Assembly: GCF_003391135.1 (NCBI RefSeq)
Contig: NZ_CP031455.1
Coordinates: 558,001-622,000 of the forward strand
From: Streptoverticillium olivoreticuli subsp. olivoreticuli
Lineage (GTDB): Bacteria; Actinomycetota; Actinomycetes; Streptomycetales; Streptomycetaceae
Direction of reading: 5' to 3'
Length of the DNA: 64,000 nt
Shown: positions 24,969 through 33,640 of the stretch, piece after piece
Position numbering within the stretch: position 1 is the stretch's first letter
How the letters are laid out: each line of letters starts with the position of its first letter
The notes under the pieces: generated by a model
The model's database searches: none
What the model saw: the letters and a program-made list of their open reading frames with translations, nothing else
What the model was told of the DNA's origin: nothing
Made by a program: the position numbers and the translations under genes

Positions 24969-25918
24969 GATCACTTTCGTGGTGGTGATGTGCACTTCCC
25001 TGTGGTCTCCCTGTCGCGTTCGGCGAACGTAGGACGGTGGAAGCCGGAACGGAGGATTCCTGACGGACTCGCCTTCGTGACCTGGGGCACTCACTCGCCG
25101 AGGCGGTGACGGAGACCCGGTCCAACCGTTCGTAGAACTGCGTGCCCGGAACACAATGGGCCGCGTACTGGTGGTCCACCCCACGTGCCCTGACACATCC
25201 AGCACAACGGATACCCCTCCCTTGCGCTGTCCCGAGGCTGACCCATCGACCCTGACAGCAGAGGATGAAACGCCAATGAAATATTGGCGCCGAATCTGGT
25301 GGGTTTCTTCCTCCGCTCTCGCCGACCGGGGGTCGGGTCTGCTCGCACTTCCACTGCTCGAACGGGGTCCGGAGCTTCAGCAGCGTGGCCAAGGTCTGCC
25401 GTCCGCGGACCACGTGCGCAACGAGGTCCGGCGGCAGGGCGCGTGCGGCGACGTGTGACAGCAACTGGTCGATACGCACGGCGTCGTCCAGGAACTGGCC
25501 TGGGATCTCGGCGGCGTCACCACGATCGGCCAAGGGCGGCCGGGTAGTCAGCTCGACATGCGCGTCCCAGGCCACCGACCACGCCGGATCGCTCGTCCGC
25601 ACCTCAGCCGTCGTGTTTCCCCCTGCCGTCTCGGTTGTGGGCGTGGGCACCGCCACGCCGACCTCATCCACGTCATCGAGAACGGCGAGCTACGCGAGCG
25701 GCACCTTCGAGGACTGCTCCACAAACCGACCGCGGGAGTCTTCCGGGACCCGTACGAGATGCAGCGCACCCAGTTCCAGGACGCCAGGCTGCCCGGACAA
25801 CGGCAGCCGGCCGACACCACTCAGAGCGCGGTCAGTGCCGGTGCGTGGTCCGCTCAGTGGGCCACCCGTTGGGAACAGGGGGCCGCCCTCGGCGAATACG
25901 GCCGGAGCCGGCCGGGAT
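24969..25918. other. gene-poor region with two possible coding remnants
   Basis: Two open stretches look more protein-like than the rest. On the minus strand, 25671 down to about 25330 reads VELTTRPPLADRGDAAEIPG and DDAVRIDQLLSHVAARALPP, then PDLVAHVVRGRQTLATLLKL before turning into unconvincing sequence up to 24961. On the plus strand, 25690-25947 reads GELRERHLRGLLHKPTAGVF and DPYEMQRTQFQDARLPGQRQ with a stop at 25945-25947. Neither has a recognised family or good start. The first 100 nt before 24968 are AT-richer (CATATAAAAAG-like on the coding strand) and probably hold the promoter and leader of the secreted protein gene. Confidence 0.3.
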
Positions 25919-26407
25919 TCACCGGGCGCGGAAGAGCGTGCCGGTGAAGTGGATCATCGTGCCCTTCGCGGGGTCGACAACGGTGTCGTACGCCCGGTGC
26001 TCGGAGTAGTCCTCCACCTGGGTGACGAACAGACCGGTCTTGGGCTCGTGCCAGGTGAGGACGTACTGGCAGGAACGCAACCGCGTGCTGGTGTAGGTGA
26101 TGTCCTGGGTCAGGCCCTGGTACGTTCCCGGCCCCTGGACCACCTTGATCGTCGCCTGGCTCGCCGAAGCGAAGGCGATCGTGGCGACGAACGGACCGGG
26201 ACCGACAGGGCTGTTGACGCCGAAGTCCAGGGTCCACGTCTGACCGACGGCAGGAACCGTCGCGTCCTCGTATCCCCGCTCCCAGGCCGTGCACTCCGAG
26301 TCGCCACGCGACGTGGGGGACGGCGTCGCCTCGGCCGACGGAGCACTGGTGCAGCACAAGGCAAAAGCCACAGGCACCGCCGCGCACATGAACCGGGGAA
26401 ACTTCAC
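25919..26407 (-). CDS. small secreted beta-rich protein, possibly MoaF-like calycin fold
   Basis: A 162-residue precursor from GTG 26407 (GGAG 5 nt upstream). The signal peptide is FPRFMCAAVPVAFALCC with cleavage near SAEATPS; a lipobox-like CCTS is present but not canonical. The mature part is all-beta in appearance: WTLDFGVNSPVGPGPFVATI, ATIKVVQGPGTYQGLTQDIT, then CQYVLTWHEPKTGLFVTQVE and GTMIHFTGTLFRAR. The order of strands and the W-x-E-x-x-TG-x-x-V-x-x-VEDY stretch resemble MoaF-like calycins, but this is a pattern guess. Function unknown. It diverges from the BKACE gene. Confidence 0.55.
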   Translation of the reverse strand: MKFPRFMCAAVPVAFALCCTSAPSAEATPSPTSRGDSECTAWERGYEDATVPAVGQTWTLDFGVNSPVGPGPFVATIAFASASQATIKVVQGPGTYQGLTQDITYTSTRLRSCQYVLTWHEPKTGLFVTQVEDYSEHRAYDTVVDPAKGTMIHFTGTLFRAR

Positions 26408-26586
26408 AGAGGCTCCTTCGCCCCCACTGGCCACAAGGCAGCCGTCACCAGGTCCCGGCTGCCTTCGCATTCCACCACAGCCTCACGCGGCCGGCGACTC
26501 CACGTGGCCGTTGGCCGTCGCAACACCACCACGCAATGAGCGCGAGGGGGCCTTCGCATGCCAGGCCCGCCTGAGATGATCACGCC

Positions 26587-27321
26587 ATGCTGCAAGTCTG
26601 TCTCAACGGCGCCGGAAACCGCGCCCAATGCGCTCACCTCCCCGTGACCCCGCAACAACTGGCAGCGGCAGCCCGCGACGCTGTCGCCGCCGGCGCCCAG
26701 GACATCCACCTCCACCCCAAGGACCACGACGGCGAGGACACACTGGAATCCACCGCCGTCGCCGCGGCCCTCACAGCGGTACGGGCCGCCGTCCCGGGCA
26801 TTCCCCTCGGCGTCACCACCGGCGCCTGGGCCACACCGGACCCCGAAGCGCGCGCTGCCCAGGTCCGGTCCTGGACCGTGCTGCCCGACCACGCCTCCGT
26901 GAACTGGCACGAGGACGGCGCCACCGAAGTCGCCACCACCCTCCTCGACCAGGGCATCGGCATCGAAGCCGGCATCTTCTCCGGAACCCCGGCAGCACAG
27001 CACTTCCTCAACTGGCCGGAATCCCACCGCGTCCTGCGCGTCCTGGCCGAGATCACCGACACCGGCCCGCAGACCGCGATCCATACCGCGGCCGACCTGC
27101 TGGACGAGCTCCGCCCCGCCACGACCTCACCGGTACTCCTCCACGGCGCGGACGACGCCGCCTGGCCCATCCTCCAACTGGCCGCCTCCCGCCGGCTGGA
27201 CACGCGGATCGGCCTGGAAGACACACTCCGGCTCCCCAACGGCACGCCTGCCAAGACCAACGCTGATCTTGTCCGCGCAGCAGACAAGATCATCCAGCAG
27301 GTATTCAGACAGTCCCGGTAG
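26587..27321 (+). CDS. BKACE-family (DUF849) beta-keto acid cleavage enzyme
   Basis: A 244-residue protein starting ATG 26587. The family pattern is present: LQVCLNGAGNRAQCAHLPVT, AGAQDIHLHPKDHDGEDTL with the HxH zinc ligands, LGVTTGAWATPDPEARAAQV, ASVNWHEDGATEVATTLL and GIGIEAGIFSGTPAAQHF. It is shorter than typical BKACE proteins (about 270-310). Known members use acetyl-CoA to cleave beta-keto acids; the substrate here is not predictable. It stands alone between divergent and convergent neighbours. Confidence 0.8.
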   Translation: MLQVCLNGAGNRAQCAHLPVTPQQLAAAARDAVAAGAQDIHLHPKDHDGEDTLESTAVAAALTAVRAAVPGIPLGVTTGAWATPDPEARAAQVRSWTVLPDHASVNWHEDGATEVATTLLDQGIGIEAGIFSGTPAAQHFLNWPESHRVLRVLAEITDTGPQTAIHTAADLLDELRPATTSPVLLHGADDAAWPILQLAASRRLDTRIGLEDTLRLPNGTPAKTNADLVRAADKIIQQVFRQSR

Positions 27322-27393
27322 CCGATTCCAGGGCGTGTCAATGACTCGGCTCTTCCGGACACACCCCGAGGACGGTCCTTTGCCGACGGGATG

Positions 27394-28233
27394 TCAGGGC
27401 GTGATGAAGTCGGCGATGTGGTCGGTTGCCCAGGTGGTGAAGGGGCGGGCGGGGTGGCCGGTGAGGTGCTCGACGGTGCGGGTGAGGGTGACGGGTTTGC
27501 CGTCGTTGGATTCCCACCAGTTCAGCAGGGCGTCGGCGTAGGCGGCGGGGATGTAGTCGGCCATCTCCTGCTTCCATTCCTCGCGGGTGACGTGGTTGAC
27601 CGTGATGGGCCGGCCGGTGACGGTGGTGAGCTGGTCGATCTGCTGGGCGAAGGTCATCGACTCGGGTCCGGTGAGGGTGAACCGGCCGCCGTGGTGGCGG
27701 GGGCCGGTGATGACGGCGTGAGCGGCCTCGGCGACGTCCTTCTCGTGGATGGGGTCGTTGTGGGCACCGGGGAAGGGCAGGCTGACGGGGCGTCCTGCCT
27801 TGATGGGCCAGGCCCAGGCGCCGGCGTTGGAGGCGAAGGAGCCGGGCCGCAGGATCGTGGTGGTCAGCGGCGAGGCCAGCAGCGCCCGCTCCACATCGAG
27901 GTGGGATTTGGCGAGCGGGTCGCTGTCGGGGTCGGGGCCGAGGACGCTGGAGGACGACAGCAGCACGACATGTCCGACTCCGGCCCGGTGGGCGTGGTCG
28001 ATGAAGTCGGTGATGTGGTCGGAAGCGGCGTAGAGGAAGACGGTGGTGACGCCGGTCAGGGCGGTGGGGAAGGTCACCGGGTCGGTGAGGTCGAGGCGGA
28101 CGGTGGGCACGCCCGCGGGCGGGGTGAGGTCCTCGGGGTGGGCGGAGCCGAGCCGGACGGGCAGGCCGTCGCGGTGGAGCAGGCCGGTCAGGTGAGTGGC
28201 GACCGCGCCGCGGCCTCCGGTGATGAGGATCAT
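27394..28233 (-). CDS. NmrA-like NAD(P)-binding protein (atypical SDR)
   Basis: A 279-residue Rossmann protein starting MILITGGRGAVATHLTGLL (TGGxGxxA nucleotide-binding loop) at ATG 28233. Other SDR landmarks are VFLYAASDHITDFIDHAHRA, VVLLSSSSVLGPD, TTTILRPGSFASNAGAWAW and DPIHEKDVAEAAHAVI. The active-site Tyr-x3-Lys is not obvious, as in redox-sensor NmrA and quinone oxidoreductase-like members. The gene lies 41 nt downstream of the MFS transporter on the same strand, so it is probably co-transcribed and under the same TetR repressor. Confidence 0.8.
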   Translation of the reverse strand: MILITGGRGAVATHLTGLLHRDGLPVRLGSAHPEDLTPPAGVPTVRLDLTDPVTFPTALTGVTTVFLYAASDHITDFIDHAHRAGVGHVVLLSSSSVLGPDPDSDPLAKSHLDVERALLASPLTTTILRPGSFASNAGAWAWPIKAGRPVSLPFPGAHNDPIHEKDVAEAAHAVITGPRHHGGRFTLTGPESMTFAQQIDQLTTVTGRPITVNHVTREEWKQEMADYIPAAYADALLNWWESNDGKPVTLTRTVEHLTGHPARPFTTWATDHIADFITP

Positions 28234-28274
28234 GATGCTTGGTTCTTCCTGTTGGTCAGATGGTGGTGATCGGG

Positions 28275-29696
28275 TCAGTGGTGCTGCGGCTGGACCTTGC
28301 GCGGAAGCAGGCGGACCAGGCCGCAGCAGCCGAGGGTGATGGCGGCCACGATCAGGAGGCTGGTGGTCATGGCGTGGGCAGGGCGGTCGGGGGTGTGGAG
28401 GTAGACGGTGGTGACGGCGGCGGCGCCGAGAGCGTTGGCGAGCTGCTGGACCGCGGTCAGGGAGCCGGAACCGGATCCTGCTTCGTCGGGGGTGACGTCG
28501 CCGAGGGTGATGTCGTAGACGGTGCCGAAACAGGTGCCCATGCCGAGCCCGATGACCAGGACGGCGGGAACGACGACGGCGGGGCCGGTGGCAGCGCCGG
28601 TGGTGTGGACGGCGGCCCAGAGGCCGAGCGTGCCGGCGAGGGTGGTGAGCAGGCCGGTCAGGACGAGGGTGCGGCCGAGCCTGCCGATGAGCTGGTAGCA
28701 GGCGATCGAGGCGATGACGATGCCGACGGCCATGGGGGCACTGCCGGTCAGGGCGGTGCGCAAGGGCGTGTAGCCCAGGCCGCCTTGGAGGAACAGGGAG
28801 ACCACGTACAGCAGGCCGGCGACAGCGGCGAAGAAGGCGGTGCCCAGTACCAGGCCTGAGACGAAGCCGCGGTTGCGGAACAGGGAGGGCTGGATCAGCG
28901 GGTTCGCGACGGTGGTCTGGCGGCGGGCGAAGAGGGCGAAGAACACCGCCGCGGCGGCGAGCGCGGCCCAGGCGGCCGGGCGCCAGCCGTGGGCGGAACC
29001 GTCGATCAGCCCGTACAGCAGGGTGGACATGGCTCCGGCCAGGAGCAGTGAGCCGGGGGTGTCGATCGTAACGGTGCGGTCACCGGTGTCACGGGGCAGG
29101 AGGCGGTGCGCGGCGATCAGGGCGCCGCCGCCGAGCACGATGTTGATCAGGAACATCGAGCGCCAGCCCAGGCCGAAGGGGTCGGTGTCGATCAGGGTGG
29201 CGGCCAGGATCGGGCCGCCGACCGCGGACAGGCCCAGGACGGGGCCGAAGGCGCTGAACGCCTTGCCGATCTGGTCGCGGGGGAAGACGGCGCCGAGGAT
29301 GCCGAAGCCCTGGGGGATCAGCAGGGCGCCGAATGCTCCCTGCACCAGGCGGGCGGCGATGAGCATCTGCGGGCCGGTGGCCAGGCCGCAGGCCACGGAG
29401 GCCATGGTGAACCCGGCCAGGCCCGTCAGGAAGACGCGGCGGCGTCCGTACTTGTCGCCGAGCCGGCCGCCGACGACCAGGAGCACGCCCAGAGCCAGCG
29501 CGTAGGAGGCGCCGAGCCACTGGACGAGGGACGGGCCGCCACGGAGTGAGGCGGTGATCGTGGGCGCGGCGAGGTTGGTGATGGTGGCGTCGATCAGGTC
29601 GAGGACCTCGGCCGCCAGGATCACGGCGAGGATCGCCCAGCGCCGCGCCGGAGAGGACACCCCGGCCGGGCCGGGCGGGGCGATGGTGCTGGTCAT
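28275..29696 (-). CDS. MFS drug-efflux transporter, DHA2 (14-TMS) type
   Basis: A 473-residue transporter from ATG 29696 (GGAAG 6 nt upstream). Motif A of the family is GGRLGDKYGRRRVFLTGL; the first helix is WAILAVILAAEVLDLIDATI, and motif C-like glycines lie in SAFGPVLGLSAVGGPILAA. Many further hydrophobic segments fit 14 helices. Likely a proton-driven exporter in the cytoplasmic membrane. It diverges from a TetR gene, with four repeated palindromes in the 116-nt gap, so substrate-induced derepression is the likely control. Confidence 0.9.
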   Translation of the reverse strand: MTSTIAPPGPAGVSSPARRWAILAVILAAEVLDLIDATITNLAAPTITASLRGGPSLVQWLGASYALALGVLLVVGGRLGDKYGRRRVFLTGLAGFTMASVACGLATGPQMLIAARLVQGAFGALLIPQGFGILGAVFPRDQIGKAFSAFGPVLGLSAVGGPILAATLIDTDPFGLGWRSMFLINIVLGGGALIAAHRLLPRDTGDRTVTIDTPGSLLLAGAMSTLLYGLIDGSAHGWRPAAWAALAAAAVFFALFARRQTTVANPLIQPSLFRNRGFVSGLVLGTAFFAAVAGLLYVVSLFLQGGLGYTPLRTALTGSAPMAVGIVIASIACYQLIGRLGRTLVLTGLLTTLAGTLGLWAAVHTTGAATGPAVVVPAVLVIGLGMGTCFGTVYDITLGDVTPDEAGSGSGSLTAVQQLANALGAAAVTTVYLHTPDRPAHAMTTSLLIVAAITLGCCGLVRLLPRKVQPQHH

Positions 29697-29715
29697 GTGG
29701 CACTTCCAGAAACAA

Positions 29716-29791
29716 GACGAACCGCGTTCGTCGCGAACATCGTTCGTTTCGACGGTAGGCAACGAACGGCGTTCGTGTCAAACAGTGTTCG
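29716..29791. promoter_or_regulatory. four CGAAC-N3-GTTCG operators in the TetR/MFS intergenic region
   Basis: Site 1 GACGAAC-CGC-GTTCGTC (29716-29732), site 2 CGAAC-ATC-GTTCG (29734-29746), site 3 ACGAAC-GGC-GTTCGT (29762-29776) and a weaker site 4 with one good half, AAC-AGT-GTTCG (29779-29791). Centres are at 29724, 29740, 29769 and 29785, that is 16, 29 and 16 nt apart: two equally spaced pairs. The spacer of three distinguishes them from LexA boxes (spacer four). The divergent TetR protein is the expected binder. Confidence 0.8.
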
Positions 29792-29812
29792 TTCCGGGGC
29801 TAGGATTTCCTC

Positions 29813-30478
29813 ATGAGCACGCAGCCGATCAGCCGCCGCGCGCGGCCCGCCAAGGCCCCCCTCAGCCGCGACGCCATCGTGCGCACCGGCCTGGACGTCC
29901 TCGACCGCGACGGCCTGGACGCCCTGACCATGCGCCGCGTCGCCAAGGAACTCGACACCGGCCCCGCCTCGCTCTACGTCTACGTCGCCAACCGCGACGA
30001 CCTCATGGCCGCCATGCTCGACGAAGCCCTCGGACAGGTCCGCCTGACCTGGGAGGGCACCTGGCAGGAACAGCTCCAGGCCCTGACCACCGCCGCTGTC
30101 GAGGCCATGAGCCGCCACGAAGGCCTGGCTGCTGTCGCCCTCGGCACCATCCCCACCGGCGACAACGCCCTGCTCGTCCTCGACCGCATGCTCGCCCTCC
30201 TCAAACAGGGCGGCCTCGACGACACCACCGCCGCCTGGGCCGTCGACCTCCTCTGGCTCCACACCGCCGCAGCCGCCACCGAACAGAGCACCTACAACAC
30301 CAAGGGCGCAGACGAGGAGACCACCGTCACCGCGGCCGACCGCCGCTACGCCGCCCTGCCCGCCGACCGCTACCCGATGATCACCTCACTGCGCCAGGCC
30401 CTGTTCTCCCCCGGCGACCGCGACACCTGGAGCCTGAACGTCCTCATCAACGGCATCCTCCACACCCCCGCCCGCTGA
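29813..30478 (+). CDS. TetR-family repressor with TetR_C-type ligand domain
   Basis: A 221-residue regulator. The helix-turn-helix is at about residues 18-62: SRDAIVRTGLDVLDRDGLDA, LTMRRVAKELDTGPASLYVY and VANRDDLMAAMLDEALGQV. The C-terminal ligand domain (LDRMLALLKQGGLDDTTAAWAVDLLWLHTAAAA in two helices) matches the TetR_C class found in regulators of tetracycline-type efflux. The ATG at 29813 lies just right of the operators, so the protein probably represses itself and the divergent transporter. Confidence 0.9.
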   Translation: MSTQPISRRARPAKAPLSRDAIVRTGLDVLDRDGLDALTMRRVAKELDTGPASLYVYVANRDDLMAAMLDEALGQVRLTWEGTWQEQLQALTTAAVEAMSRHEGLAAVALGTIPTGDNALLVLDRMLALLKQGGLDDTTAAWAVDLLWLHTAAAATEQSTYNTKGADEETTVTAADRRYAALPADRYPMITSLRQALFSPGDRDTWSLNVLINGILHTPAR

Positions 30479-30667
30479 CCCCGGCTGGATGGCGGGCTGA
30501 TCACCACACGATGGCCGACGAAGTGCCGCACCGGAGGACGGACCGGGGTTCCCCGGCATGACCCGCCCGAACACCACGCCCCCGGCAGACCGTGGACGAA
30601 CGCCACCACCGCCGGTCCCACGACGACACCCGGACGAAGCTCTGCTGCCATAAGGCACCTGGGGCGC

Positions 30668-30982
30668 TCAGCGTGCTGCGATGCCCTGGCCCTGGTAGAT
30701 CTCGTCGTAGTAGTGGATCACCAAGGGGCGGGTGAGCATGGCCTCGAAGGCGGCGGTGAAGCCGTGTGCGGTGCGCCAGGCGAGGTAGTCGGCGTAGTGG
30801 TGCGCCTCGGTCCACTGGGTCAGGCCTACGACGTGGTCGGCGTCGTTCTGGTCGCGCAGGATGCGGATCTCCTCGCAGCCCTCGTGCTCGAGGCTCTCGC
30901 CCAGGATGTCCAGCAGCAGCTTCGCGACGTCGTCGCCGCGGCCGGGCCGAGCGAAGAGCTCGGCGGTGACCAGTGTGCTCAT
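30668..30982 (-). CDS. antibiotic biosynthesis monooxygenase (ABM)-domain protein
   Basis: A 104-residue dimeric ferredoxin-like-fold protein: STLVTAELFARPGRGDDVAK, LLLDILGESLEHEGCEEIRI and VVGLTQWTEAHHYADYLAWR, ending MLTRPLVIHYYDEIYQGQG. Family members are small monooxygenases or detoxifying enzymes without cofactors, but many have no known role. ATG at 30982 follows GGAAGGAACAT. It lies downstream of the SnoaL-like gene on the same strand, about 107 nt apart. Confidence 0.8.
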   Translation of the reverse strand: MSTLVTAELFARPGRGDDVAKLLLDILGESLEHEGCEEIRILRDQNDADHVVGLTQWTEAHHYADYLAWRTAHGFTAAFEAMLTRPLVIHYYDEIYQGQGIAAR

Positions 30983-31089
30983 GGGGATGTTCCTTCCACG
31001 GACAGTATCGATGCCGGTCCTCCACCGGGGAGCAGCTGAGCGGGGCTTGGGGGCAGGGCAGCGCAGCCAGCCATCGCCGGGGCCCGCCT

Positions 31090-31467
31090 TCAGTAGGGAG
31101 ACGGCTCGTTGTGCACGATGATCAGGGAGCTGATCTTGCCGTCGGCGACCGTGAGGTAGCTGGTCAGGACCAGCTCCTCGGGCAGGTTCGTCTTGTCGTA
31201 CTCGCCGTCGTAGCGCGCCCGCACGATCGTCAGGGTGCCGTGGTGCGCGACCTCCGTCACGTCCATGGTGACTTTGTCGTCGACCAGTTCGCGGCGCACC
31301 CAGGCGCGGATCGATGCGGTGCCGACGAATTCACGGCGCGCGTCGTTGACCACGGCGTCGTCACAGAAGGTCGCCATGATGGCATCCAGGTCGAAGGCAT
31401 TGACCGCCTTGATGTGGGCGGCGAAGACCTCGGGCAGTGCAGCGGCAGTCCGGCCGACGGTGTTCAT
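31090..31467 (-). CDS. SnoaL-like / NTF2-fold protein
   Basis: A 125-residue protein from ATG 31467 (AAGGAGGG 6 nt upstream; an upstream in-frame extension is unconserved). The cone-shaped NTF2 fold is suggested by FAAHIKAVNAFDLDAIMATF, CDDAVVNDARREFVGTASIR and YLTVADGKISSLIIVHNEPS. This fold serves as cyclase, isomerase or simple binding protein. It diverges from a MerR regulator whose dyad lies in the shared region, so it may be a target of that regulator together with the ABM-domain gene. Confidence 0.75.
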   Translation of the reverse strand: MNTVGRTAAALPEVFAAHIKAVNAFDLDAIMATFCDDAVVNDARREFVGTASIRAWVRRELVDDKVTMDVTEVAHHGTLTIVRARYDGEYDKTNLPEELVLTSYLTVADGKISSLIIVHNEPSPY

Positions 31468-31565
31468 GGGGGCCCTCCTTCGATGACCTCGGCACCGTGC
31501 GGTGCCTTCTCCAAAAACGTTGCGCCCTGCCCCCACAGGAGAGTCAAACGGGGGTCATCTACTGG

Positions 31566-31600
31566 ACCCTCCGGCAGGGGGAGGGTTGATACTGACGCCA
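31566..31600 (+). promoter_or_regulatory. MerR-type dyad and probable leaderless promoter
   Basis: ACCCTCC (31566-31572) and GGAGGGT (31580-31586) form a perfect dyad with a 7-nt centre, as at MerR-regulated promoters. GATACT (31588-31593) can serve as -10 element, which would place the transcript start at or beside the ATG at 31600, giving a leaderless mRNA. The dyad would sit in the -35/-10 spacer, where MerR proteins bind. Confidence 0.55.
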
Positions 31601-32418
31601 TGCACACAGGCTTGACGGTCGGCGAGTTCTCCCGGGTGACCCATCTGAGCATCAAGACGCTGAGGCACTACCACGACGTCGGACTGCTCGCGCCGGCCGA
31701 CGTCGACCCGGGCACCGGCTACCGGTACTACTCCCTGGACCAGGTGCCCACCGCACAGGTGATCCTGCGCCTGCGCAACCTGGACATGCCCGTGGCGGAC
31801 GTGAAAGCGGTGCTCGCCGCAGAGGACGTGAGTACCCGCAACGAGTTGATCAGCGCGCATCTCGCACGACTGGAGGACCGGCTCGCGCAGGCGCAGAGCG
31901 CCGTCGAGTCGCTGCGCGAGCTGCTGTCCCGGCCGGCGCACGGATCGACCATCGAGTACCGCACGGTCCGTGAGCAGCCGGCGATCGGCATTCGCGAAGT
32001 CGTCGACCGGCAGGACGTGGTGAGCTGGTGGCAGGGCGCCCTCGGCGAGCTGCACGGCTTCGTCACGGCCCGGGGACTGCGCCGCACCGGCCCGATGGGC
32101 GGTCTGTTCGCGAGCGAGCTGCTCCAGGACGAGCACGGTGAGGCGCTCGTGTTCGTCCCTGTCGACGGCGATGTGCGCCCGGTCGGCCGGATCGATGCAG
32201 TGGTCGTGCCCGGCGCGGAACTCGCGGTCGCGGTCCACCACGGCCCCCTCCAGACCATCGATCTCACCTACGGCGACCTGGGCACCTACGCCGCACGCCA
32301 CGAAATCGGCGTCGACGGCCCACTGCGCGAGTTCTACCTGCGCAGCCCCCTCGACGTGGCCGACGAGCACGACTGGGTCACCGAGGTCGGCTGGCCCATC
32401 TTCCGCTCGAACGGCTAG
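31600..32418 (+). CDS. MerR-family regulator with GyrI-like effector domain
   Basis: A 272-residue regulator. The winged helix-turn-helix is TVGEFSRVTHLSIKTLRHYH and GLLAPADVDPGTGYRYYSLD; a coiled-coil dimerisation helix follows (LISAHLARLEDRLAQAQSAV). Residues about 120-270 form a GyrI-like small-molecule-binding domain (IEYRTVREQPAIGIREVVDR, ALVFVPVDGDVRPVGRIDAV, VHHGPLQTIDLTYGDLGTYA). The layout matches BmrR/TipA-type multidrug sensors. ATG 31600 is chosen because it begins the conserved HTH and has no ribosome site, in keeping with leaderless expression. Confidence 0.85.
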   Translation: MHTGLTVGEFSRVTHLSIKTLRHYHDVGLLAPADVDPGTGYRYYSLDQVPTAQVILRLRNLDMPVADVKAVLAAEDVSTRNELISAHLARLEDRLAQAQSAVESLRELLSRPAHGSTIEYRTVREQPAIGIREVVDRQDVVSWWQGALGELHGFVTARGLRRTGPMGGLFASELLQDEHGEALVFVPVDGDVRPVGRIDAVVVPGAELAVAVHHGPLQTIDLTYGDLGTYAARHEIGVDGPLREFYLRSPLDVADEHDWVTEVGWPIFRSNG

Positions 32419-32657
32419 CGGTGGTTCGCTCACGCCGGAGCGGTTGCGACGCGCCTTGATCCGGGCCCGAACCTTCGCGCCGCGCCCGGACGGCGGTTTG
32501 CCGGAGCCTTGGAGGCAGGCGATCCGGCCCACACGTCCCCTCGCACGGAACCGGCCCGGCGGTTCCCGACCGCCGCCTTCAGACCTCCACCACCGGTTGA
32601 GCAGCCCCGCCACCGGTGCTCTCCTACAGGTGTCACATACTTCACGAAGGAATCGCC

Positions 32658-33125
32658 ATGTCCTCTCACGATCCGATCTCACCCCAGGAGGCCGCCGACC
32701 GGCTGGCCATCAGGGAGCTCATCGACGCCTACGCCCACTGCGCCGACCGTCGGGACGCCAAGGGACAGATGGCCCTGTTCACCGAGGACAACCGCTTCCT
32801 GATCTTCATGGACGCCTCCGCGTCCGAGCCGACCCAGGAACTGCACGGACGCGAAGCCCTCGCGCCGGTCTTCGAAAACCTGAACGCCTACAAGGTCACC
32901 ACCCATTTCAACGGCCAGAGCACCGTGACACTGGACGGCGACCGCGCAAGCGGCGAGAGCTACTGCCTGGCCCATCACATCTCCTACGGCACGGATGCCG
33001 AACGCACGATCATGATCGCGTCCATCCGCTACCTGGACCAGTTCGTCAAGCGCGAAGGCGAGTGGTTCTTCGCCGAACGACGTCTGATGGTCGACTGGAC
33101 CGACACTCGCCTCAGCACTCCCTGA
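32658..33125 (+). CDS. SnoaL-like (SnoaL_4) domain protein
   Basis: A 155-residue NTF2-fold protein: QEAADRLAIRELIDAYAHCA, DRRDAKGQMALFTEDNRFLI, THFNGQSTVTLDGDRASGES and YCLAHHISYGTDAERTIMIA. ATG 32658 has GAAGGA 8 nt upstream. Relatives include ring-hydroxylation-associated and dehydratase-like proteins, but most are uncharacterised. It lies 240 nt after the MerR gene on the same strand; that gap contains no gene. Confidence 0.8.
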   Translation: MSSHDPISPQEAADRLAIRELIDAYAHCADRRDAKGQMALFTEDNRFLIFMDASASEPTQELHGREALAPVFENLNAYKVTTHFNGQSTVTLDGDRASGESYCLAHHISYGTDAERTIMIASIRYLDQFVKREGEWFFAERRLMVDWTDTRLSTP

Positions 33126-33339
33126 ATCGCTCAGCCAGGCCCACACGTAGCCCGGTCCAGCTGGTTTCAACTGGCGAGCGAATGCATCCGGGAACGGCCT
33201 GGGGGCGCACGGGTCGCCGAGCCCGCGCTGGATCCCCGGCTGCCCGCTGCCGTGCTCGGGCGAGCCGCCTTCGCGCGCGGGCTCACTGATGGTGGGCGTT
33301 CACGGCGGTACGCACCTGGTCGAGGTCGACGCCGCCCGC

Positions 33340-33640
33340 ACCGTGGCCGACGCCGGGGAAGCAGACCGCTCGATCCCGGGCATCGCGCTGGCCGCCCTGT
33401 CCCTGCTCGTGATGCCGGTCCTGTCCGCCGCCCAGCGCAAGACCGGGCGGGAACCGGGCTCGGCGGTCGGCGACTCCAAGCAGACCCTGCTGTGCACCCA
33501 CCTGTCCGCAGTGCTGCTGGCCGGACTACTCGCCAACGCCGCCCTGGGCTGGTCCTGGGCCGACTCCACCAGCGCCCTGGCCATCAGGCCAAGGAAGGCC
33601 GCGACGCCTGGCACGGAAAGGGCTACTACGCGCCCCCACT
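33340..33640 (+). pseudogene. fragment of a cation diffusion facilitator-like transporter
   Basis: The frame containing ADRSIPGIALAALSLLVMPV, then LSAAQRKTGREPGSAVGDSK and QTLLCTHLSAVLLAGLLANA, GWSWADSTSALAI matches the middle and C-terminal membrane part of CDF-like cation transporters, including the conserved DSKQTLLC segment. The expected ending KEGRDAWHGKG continues in another frame at about 33590, so there is a frameshift. The N-terminal half, with the first metal site, is missing. Confidence 0.6.

Noticed and set aside
29734..29746. CGAAC-N3-GTTCG as a LexA box
   Set aside because: The actinobacterial SOS box has a 4-nt spacer. The four-fold repetition between a TetR gene and an MFS gene fits TetR operators.
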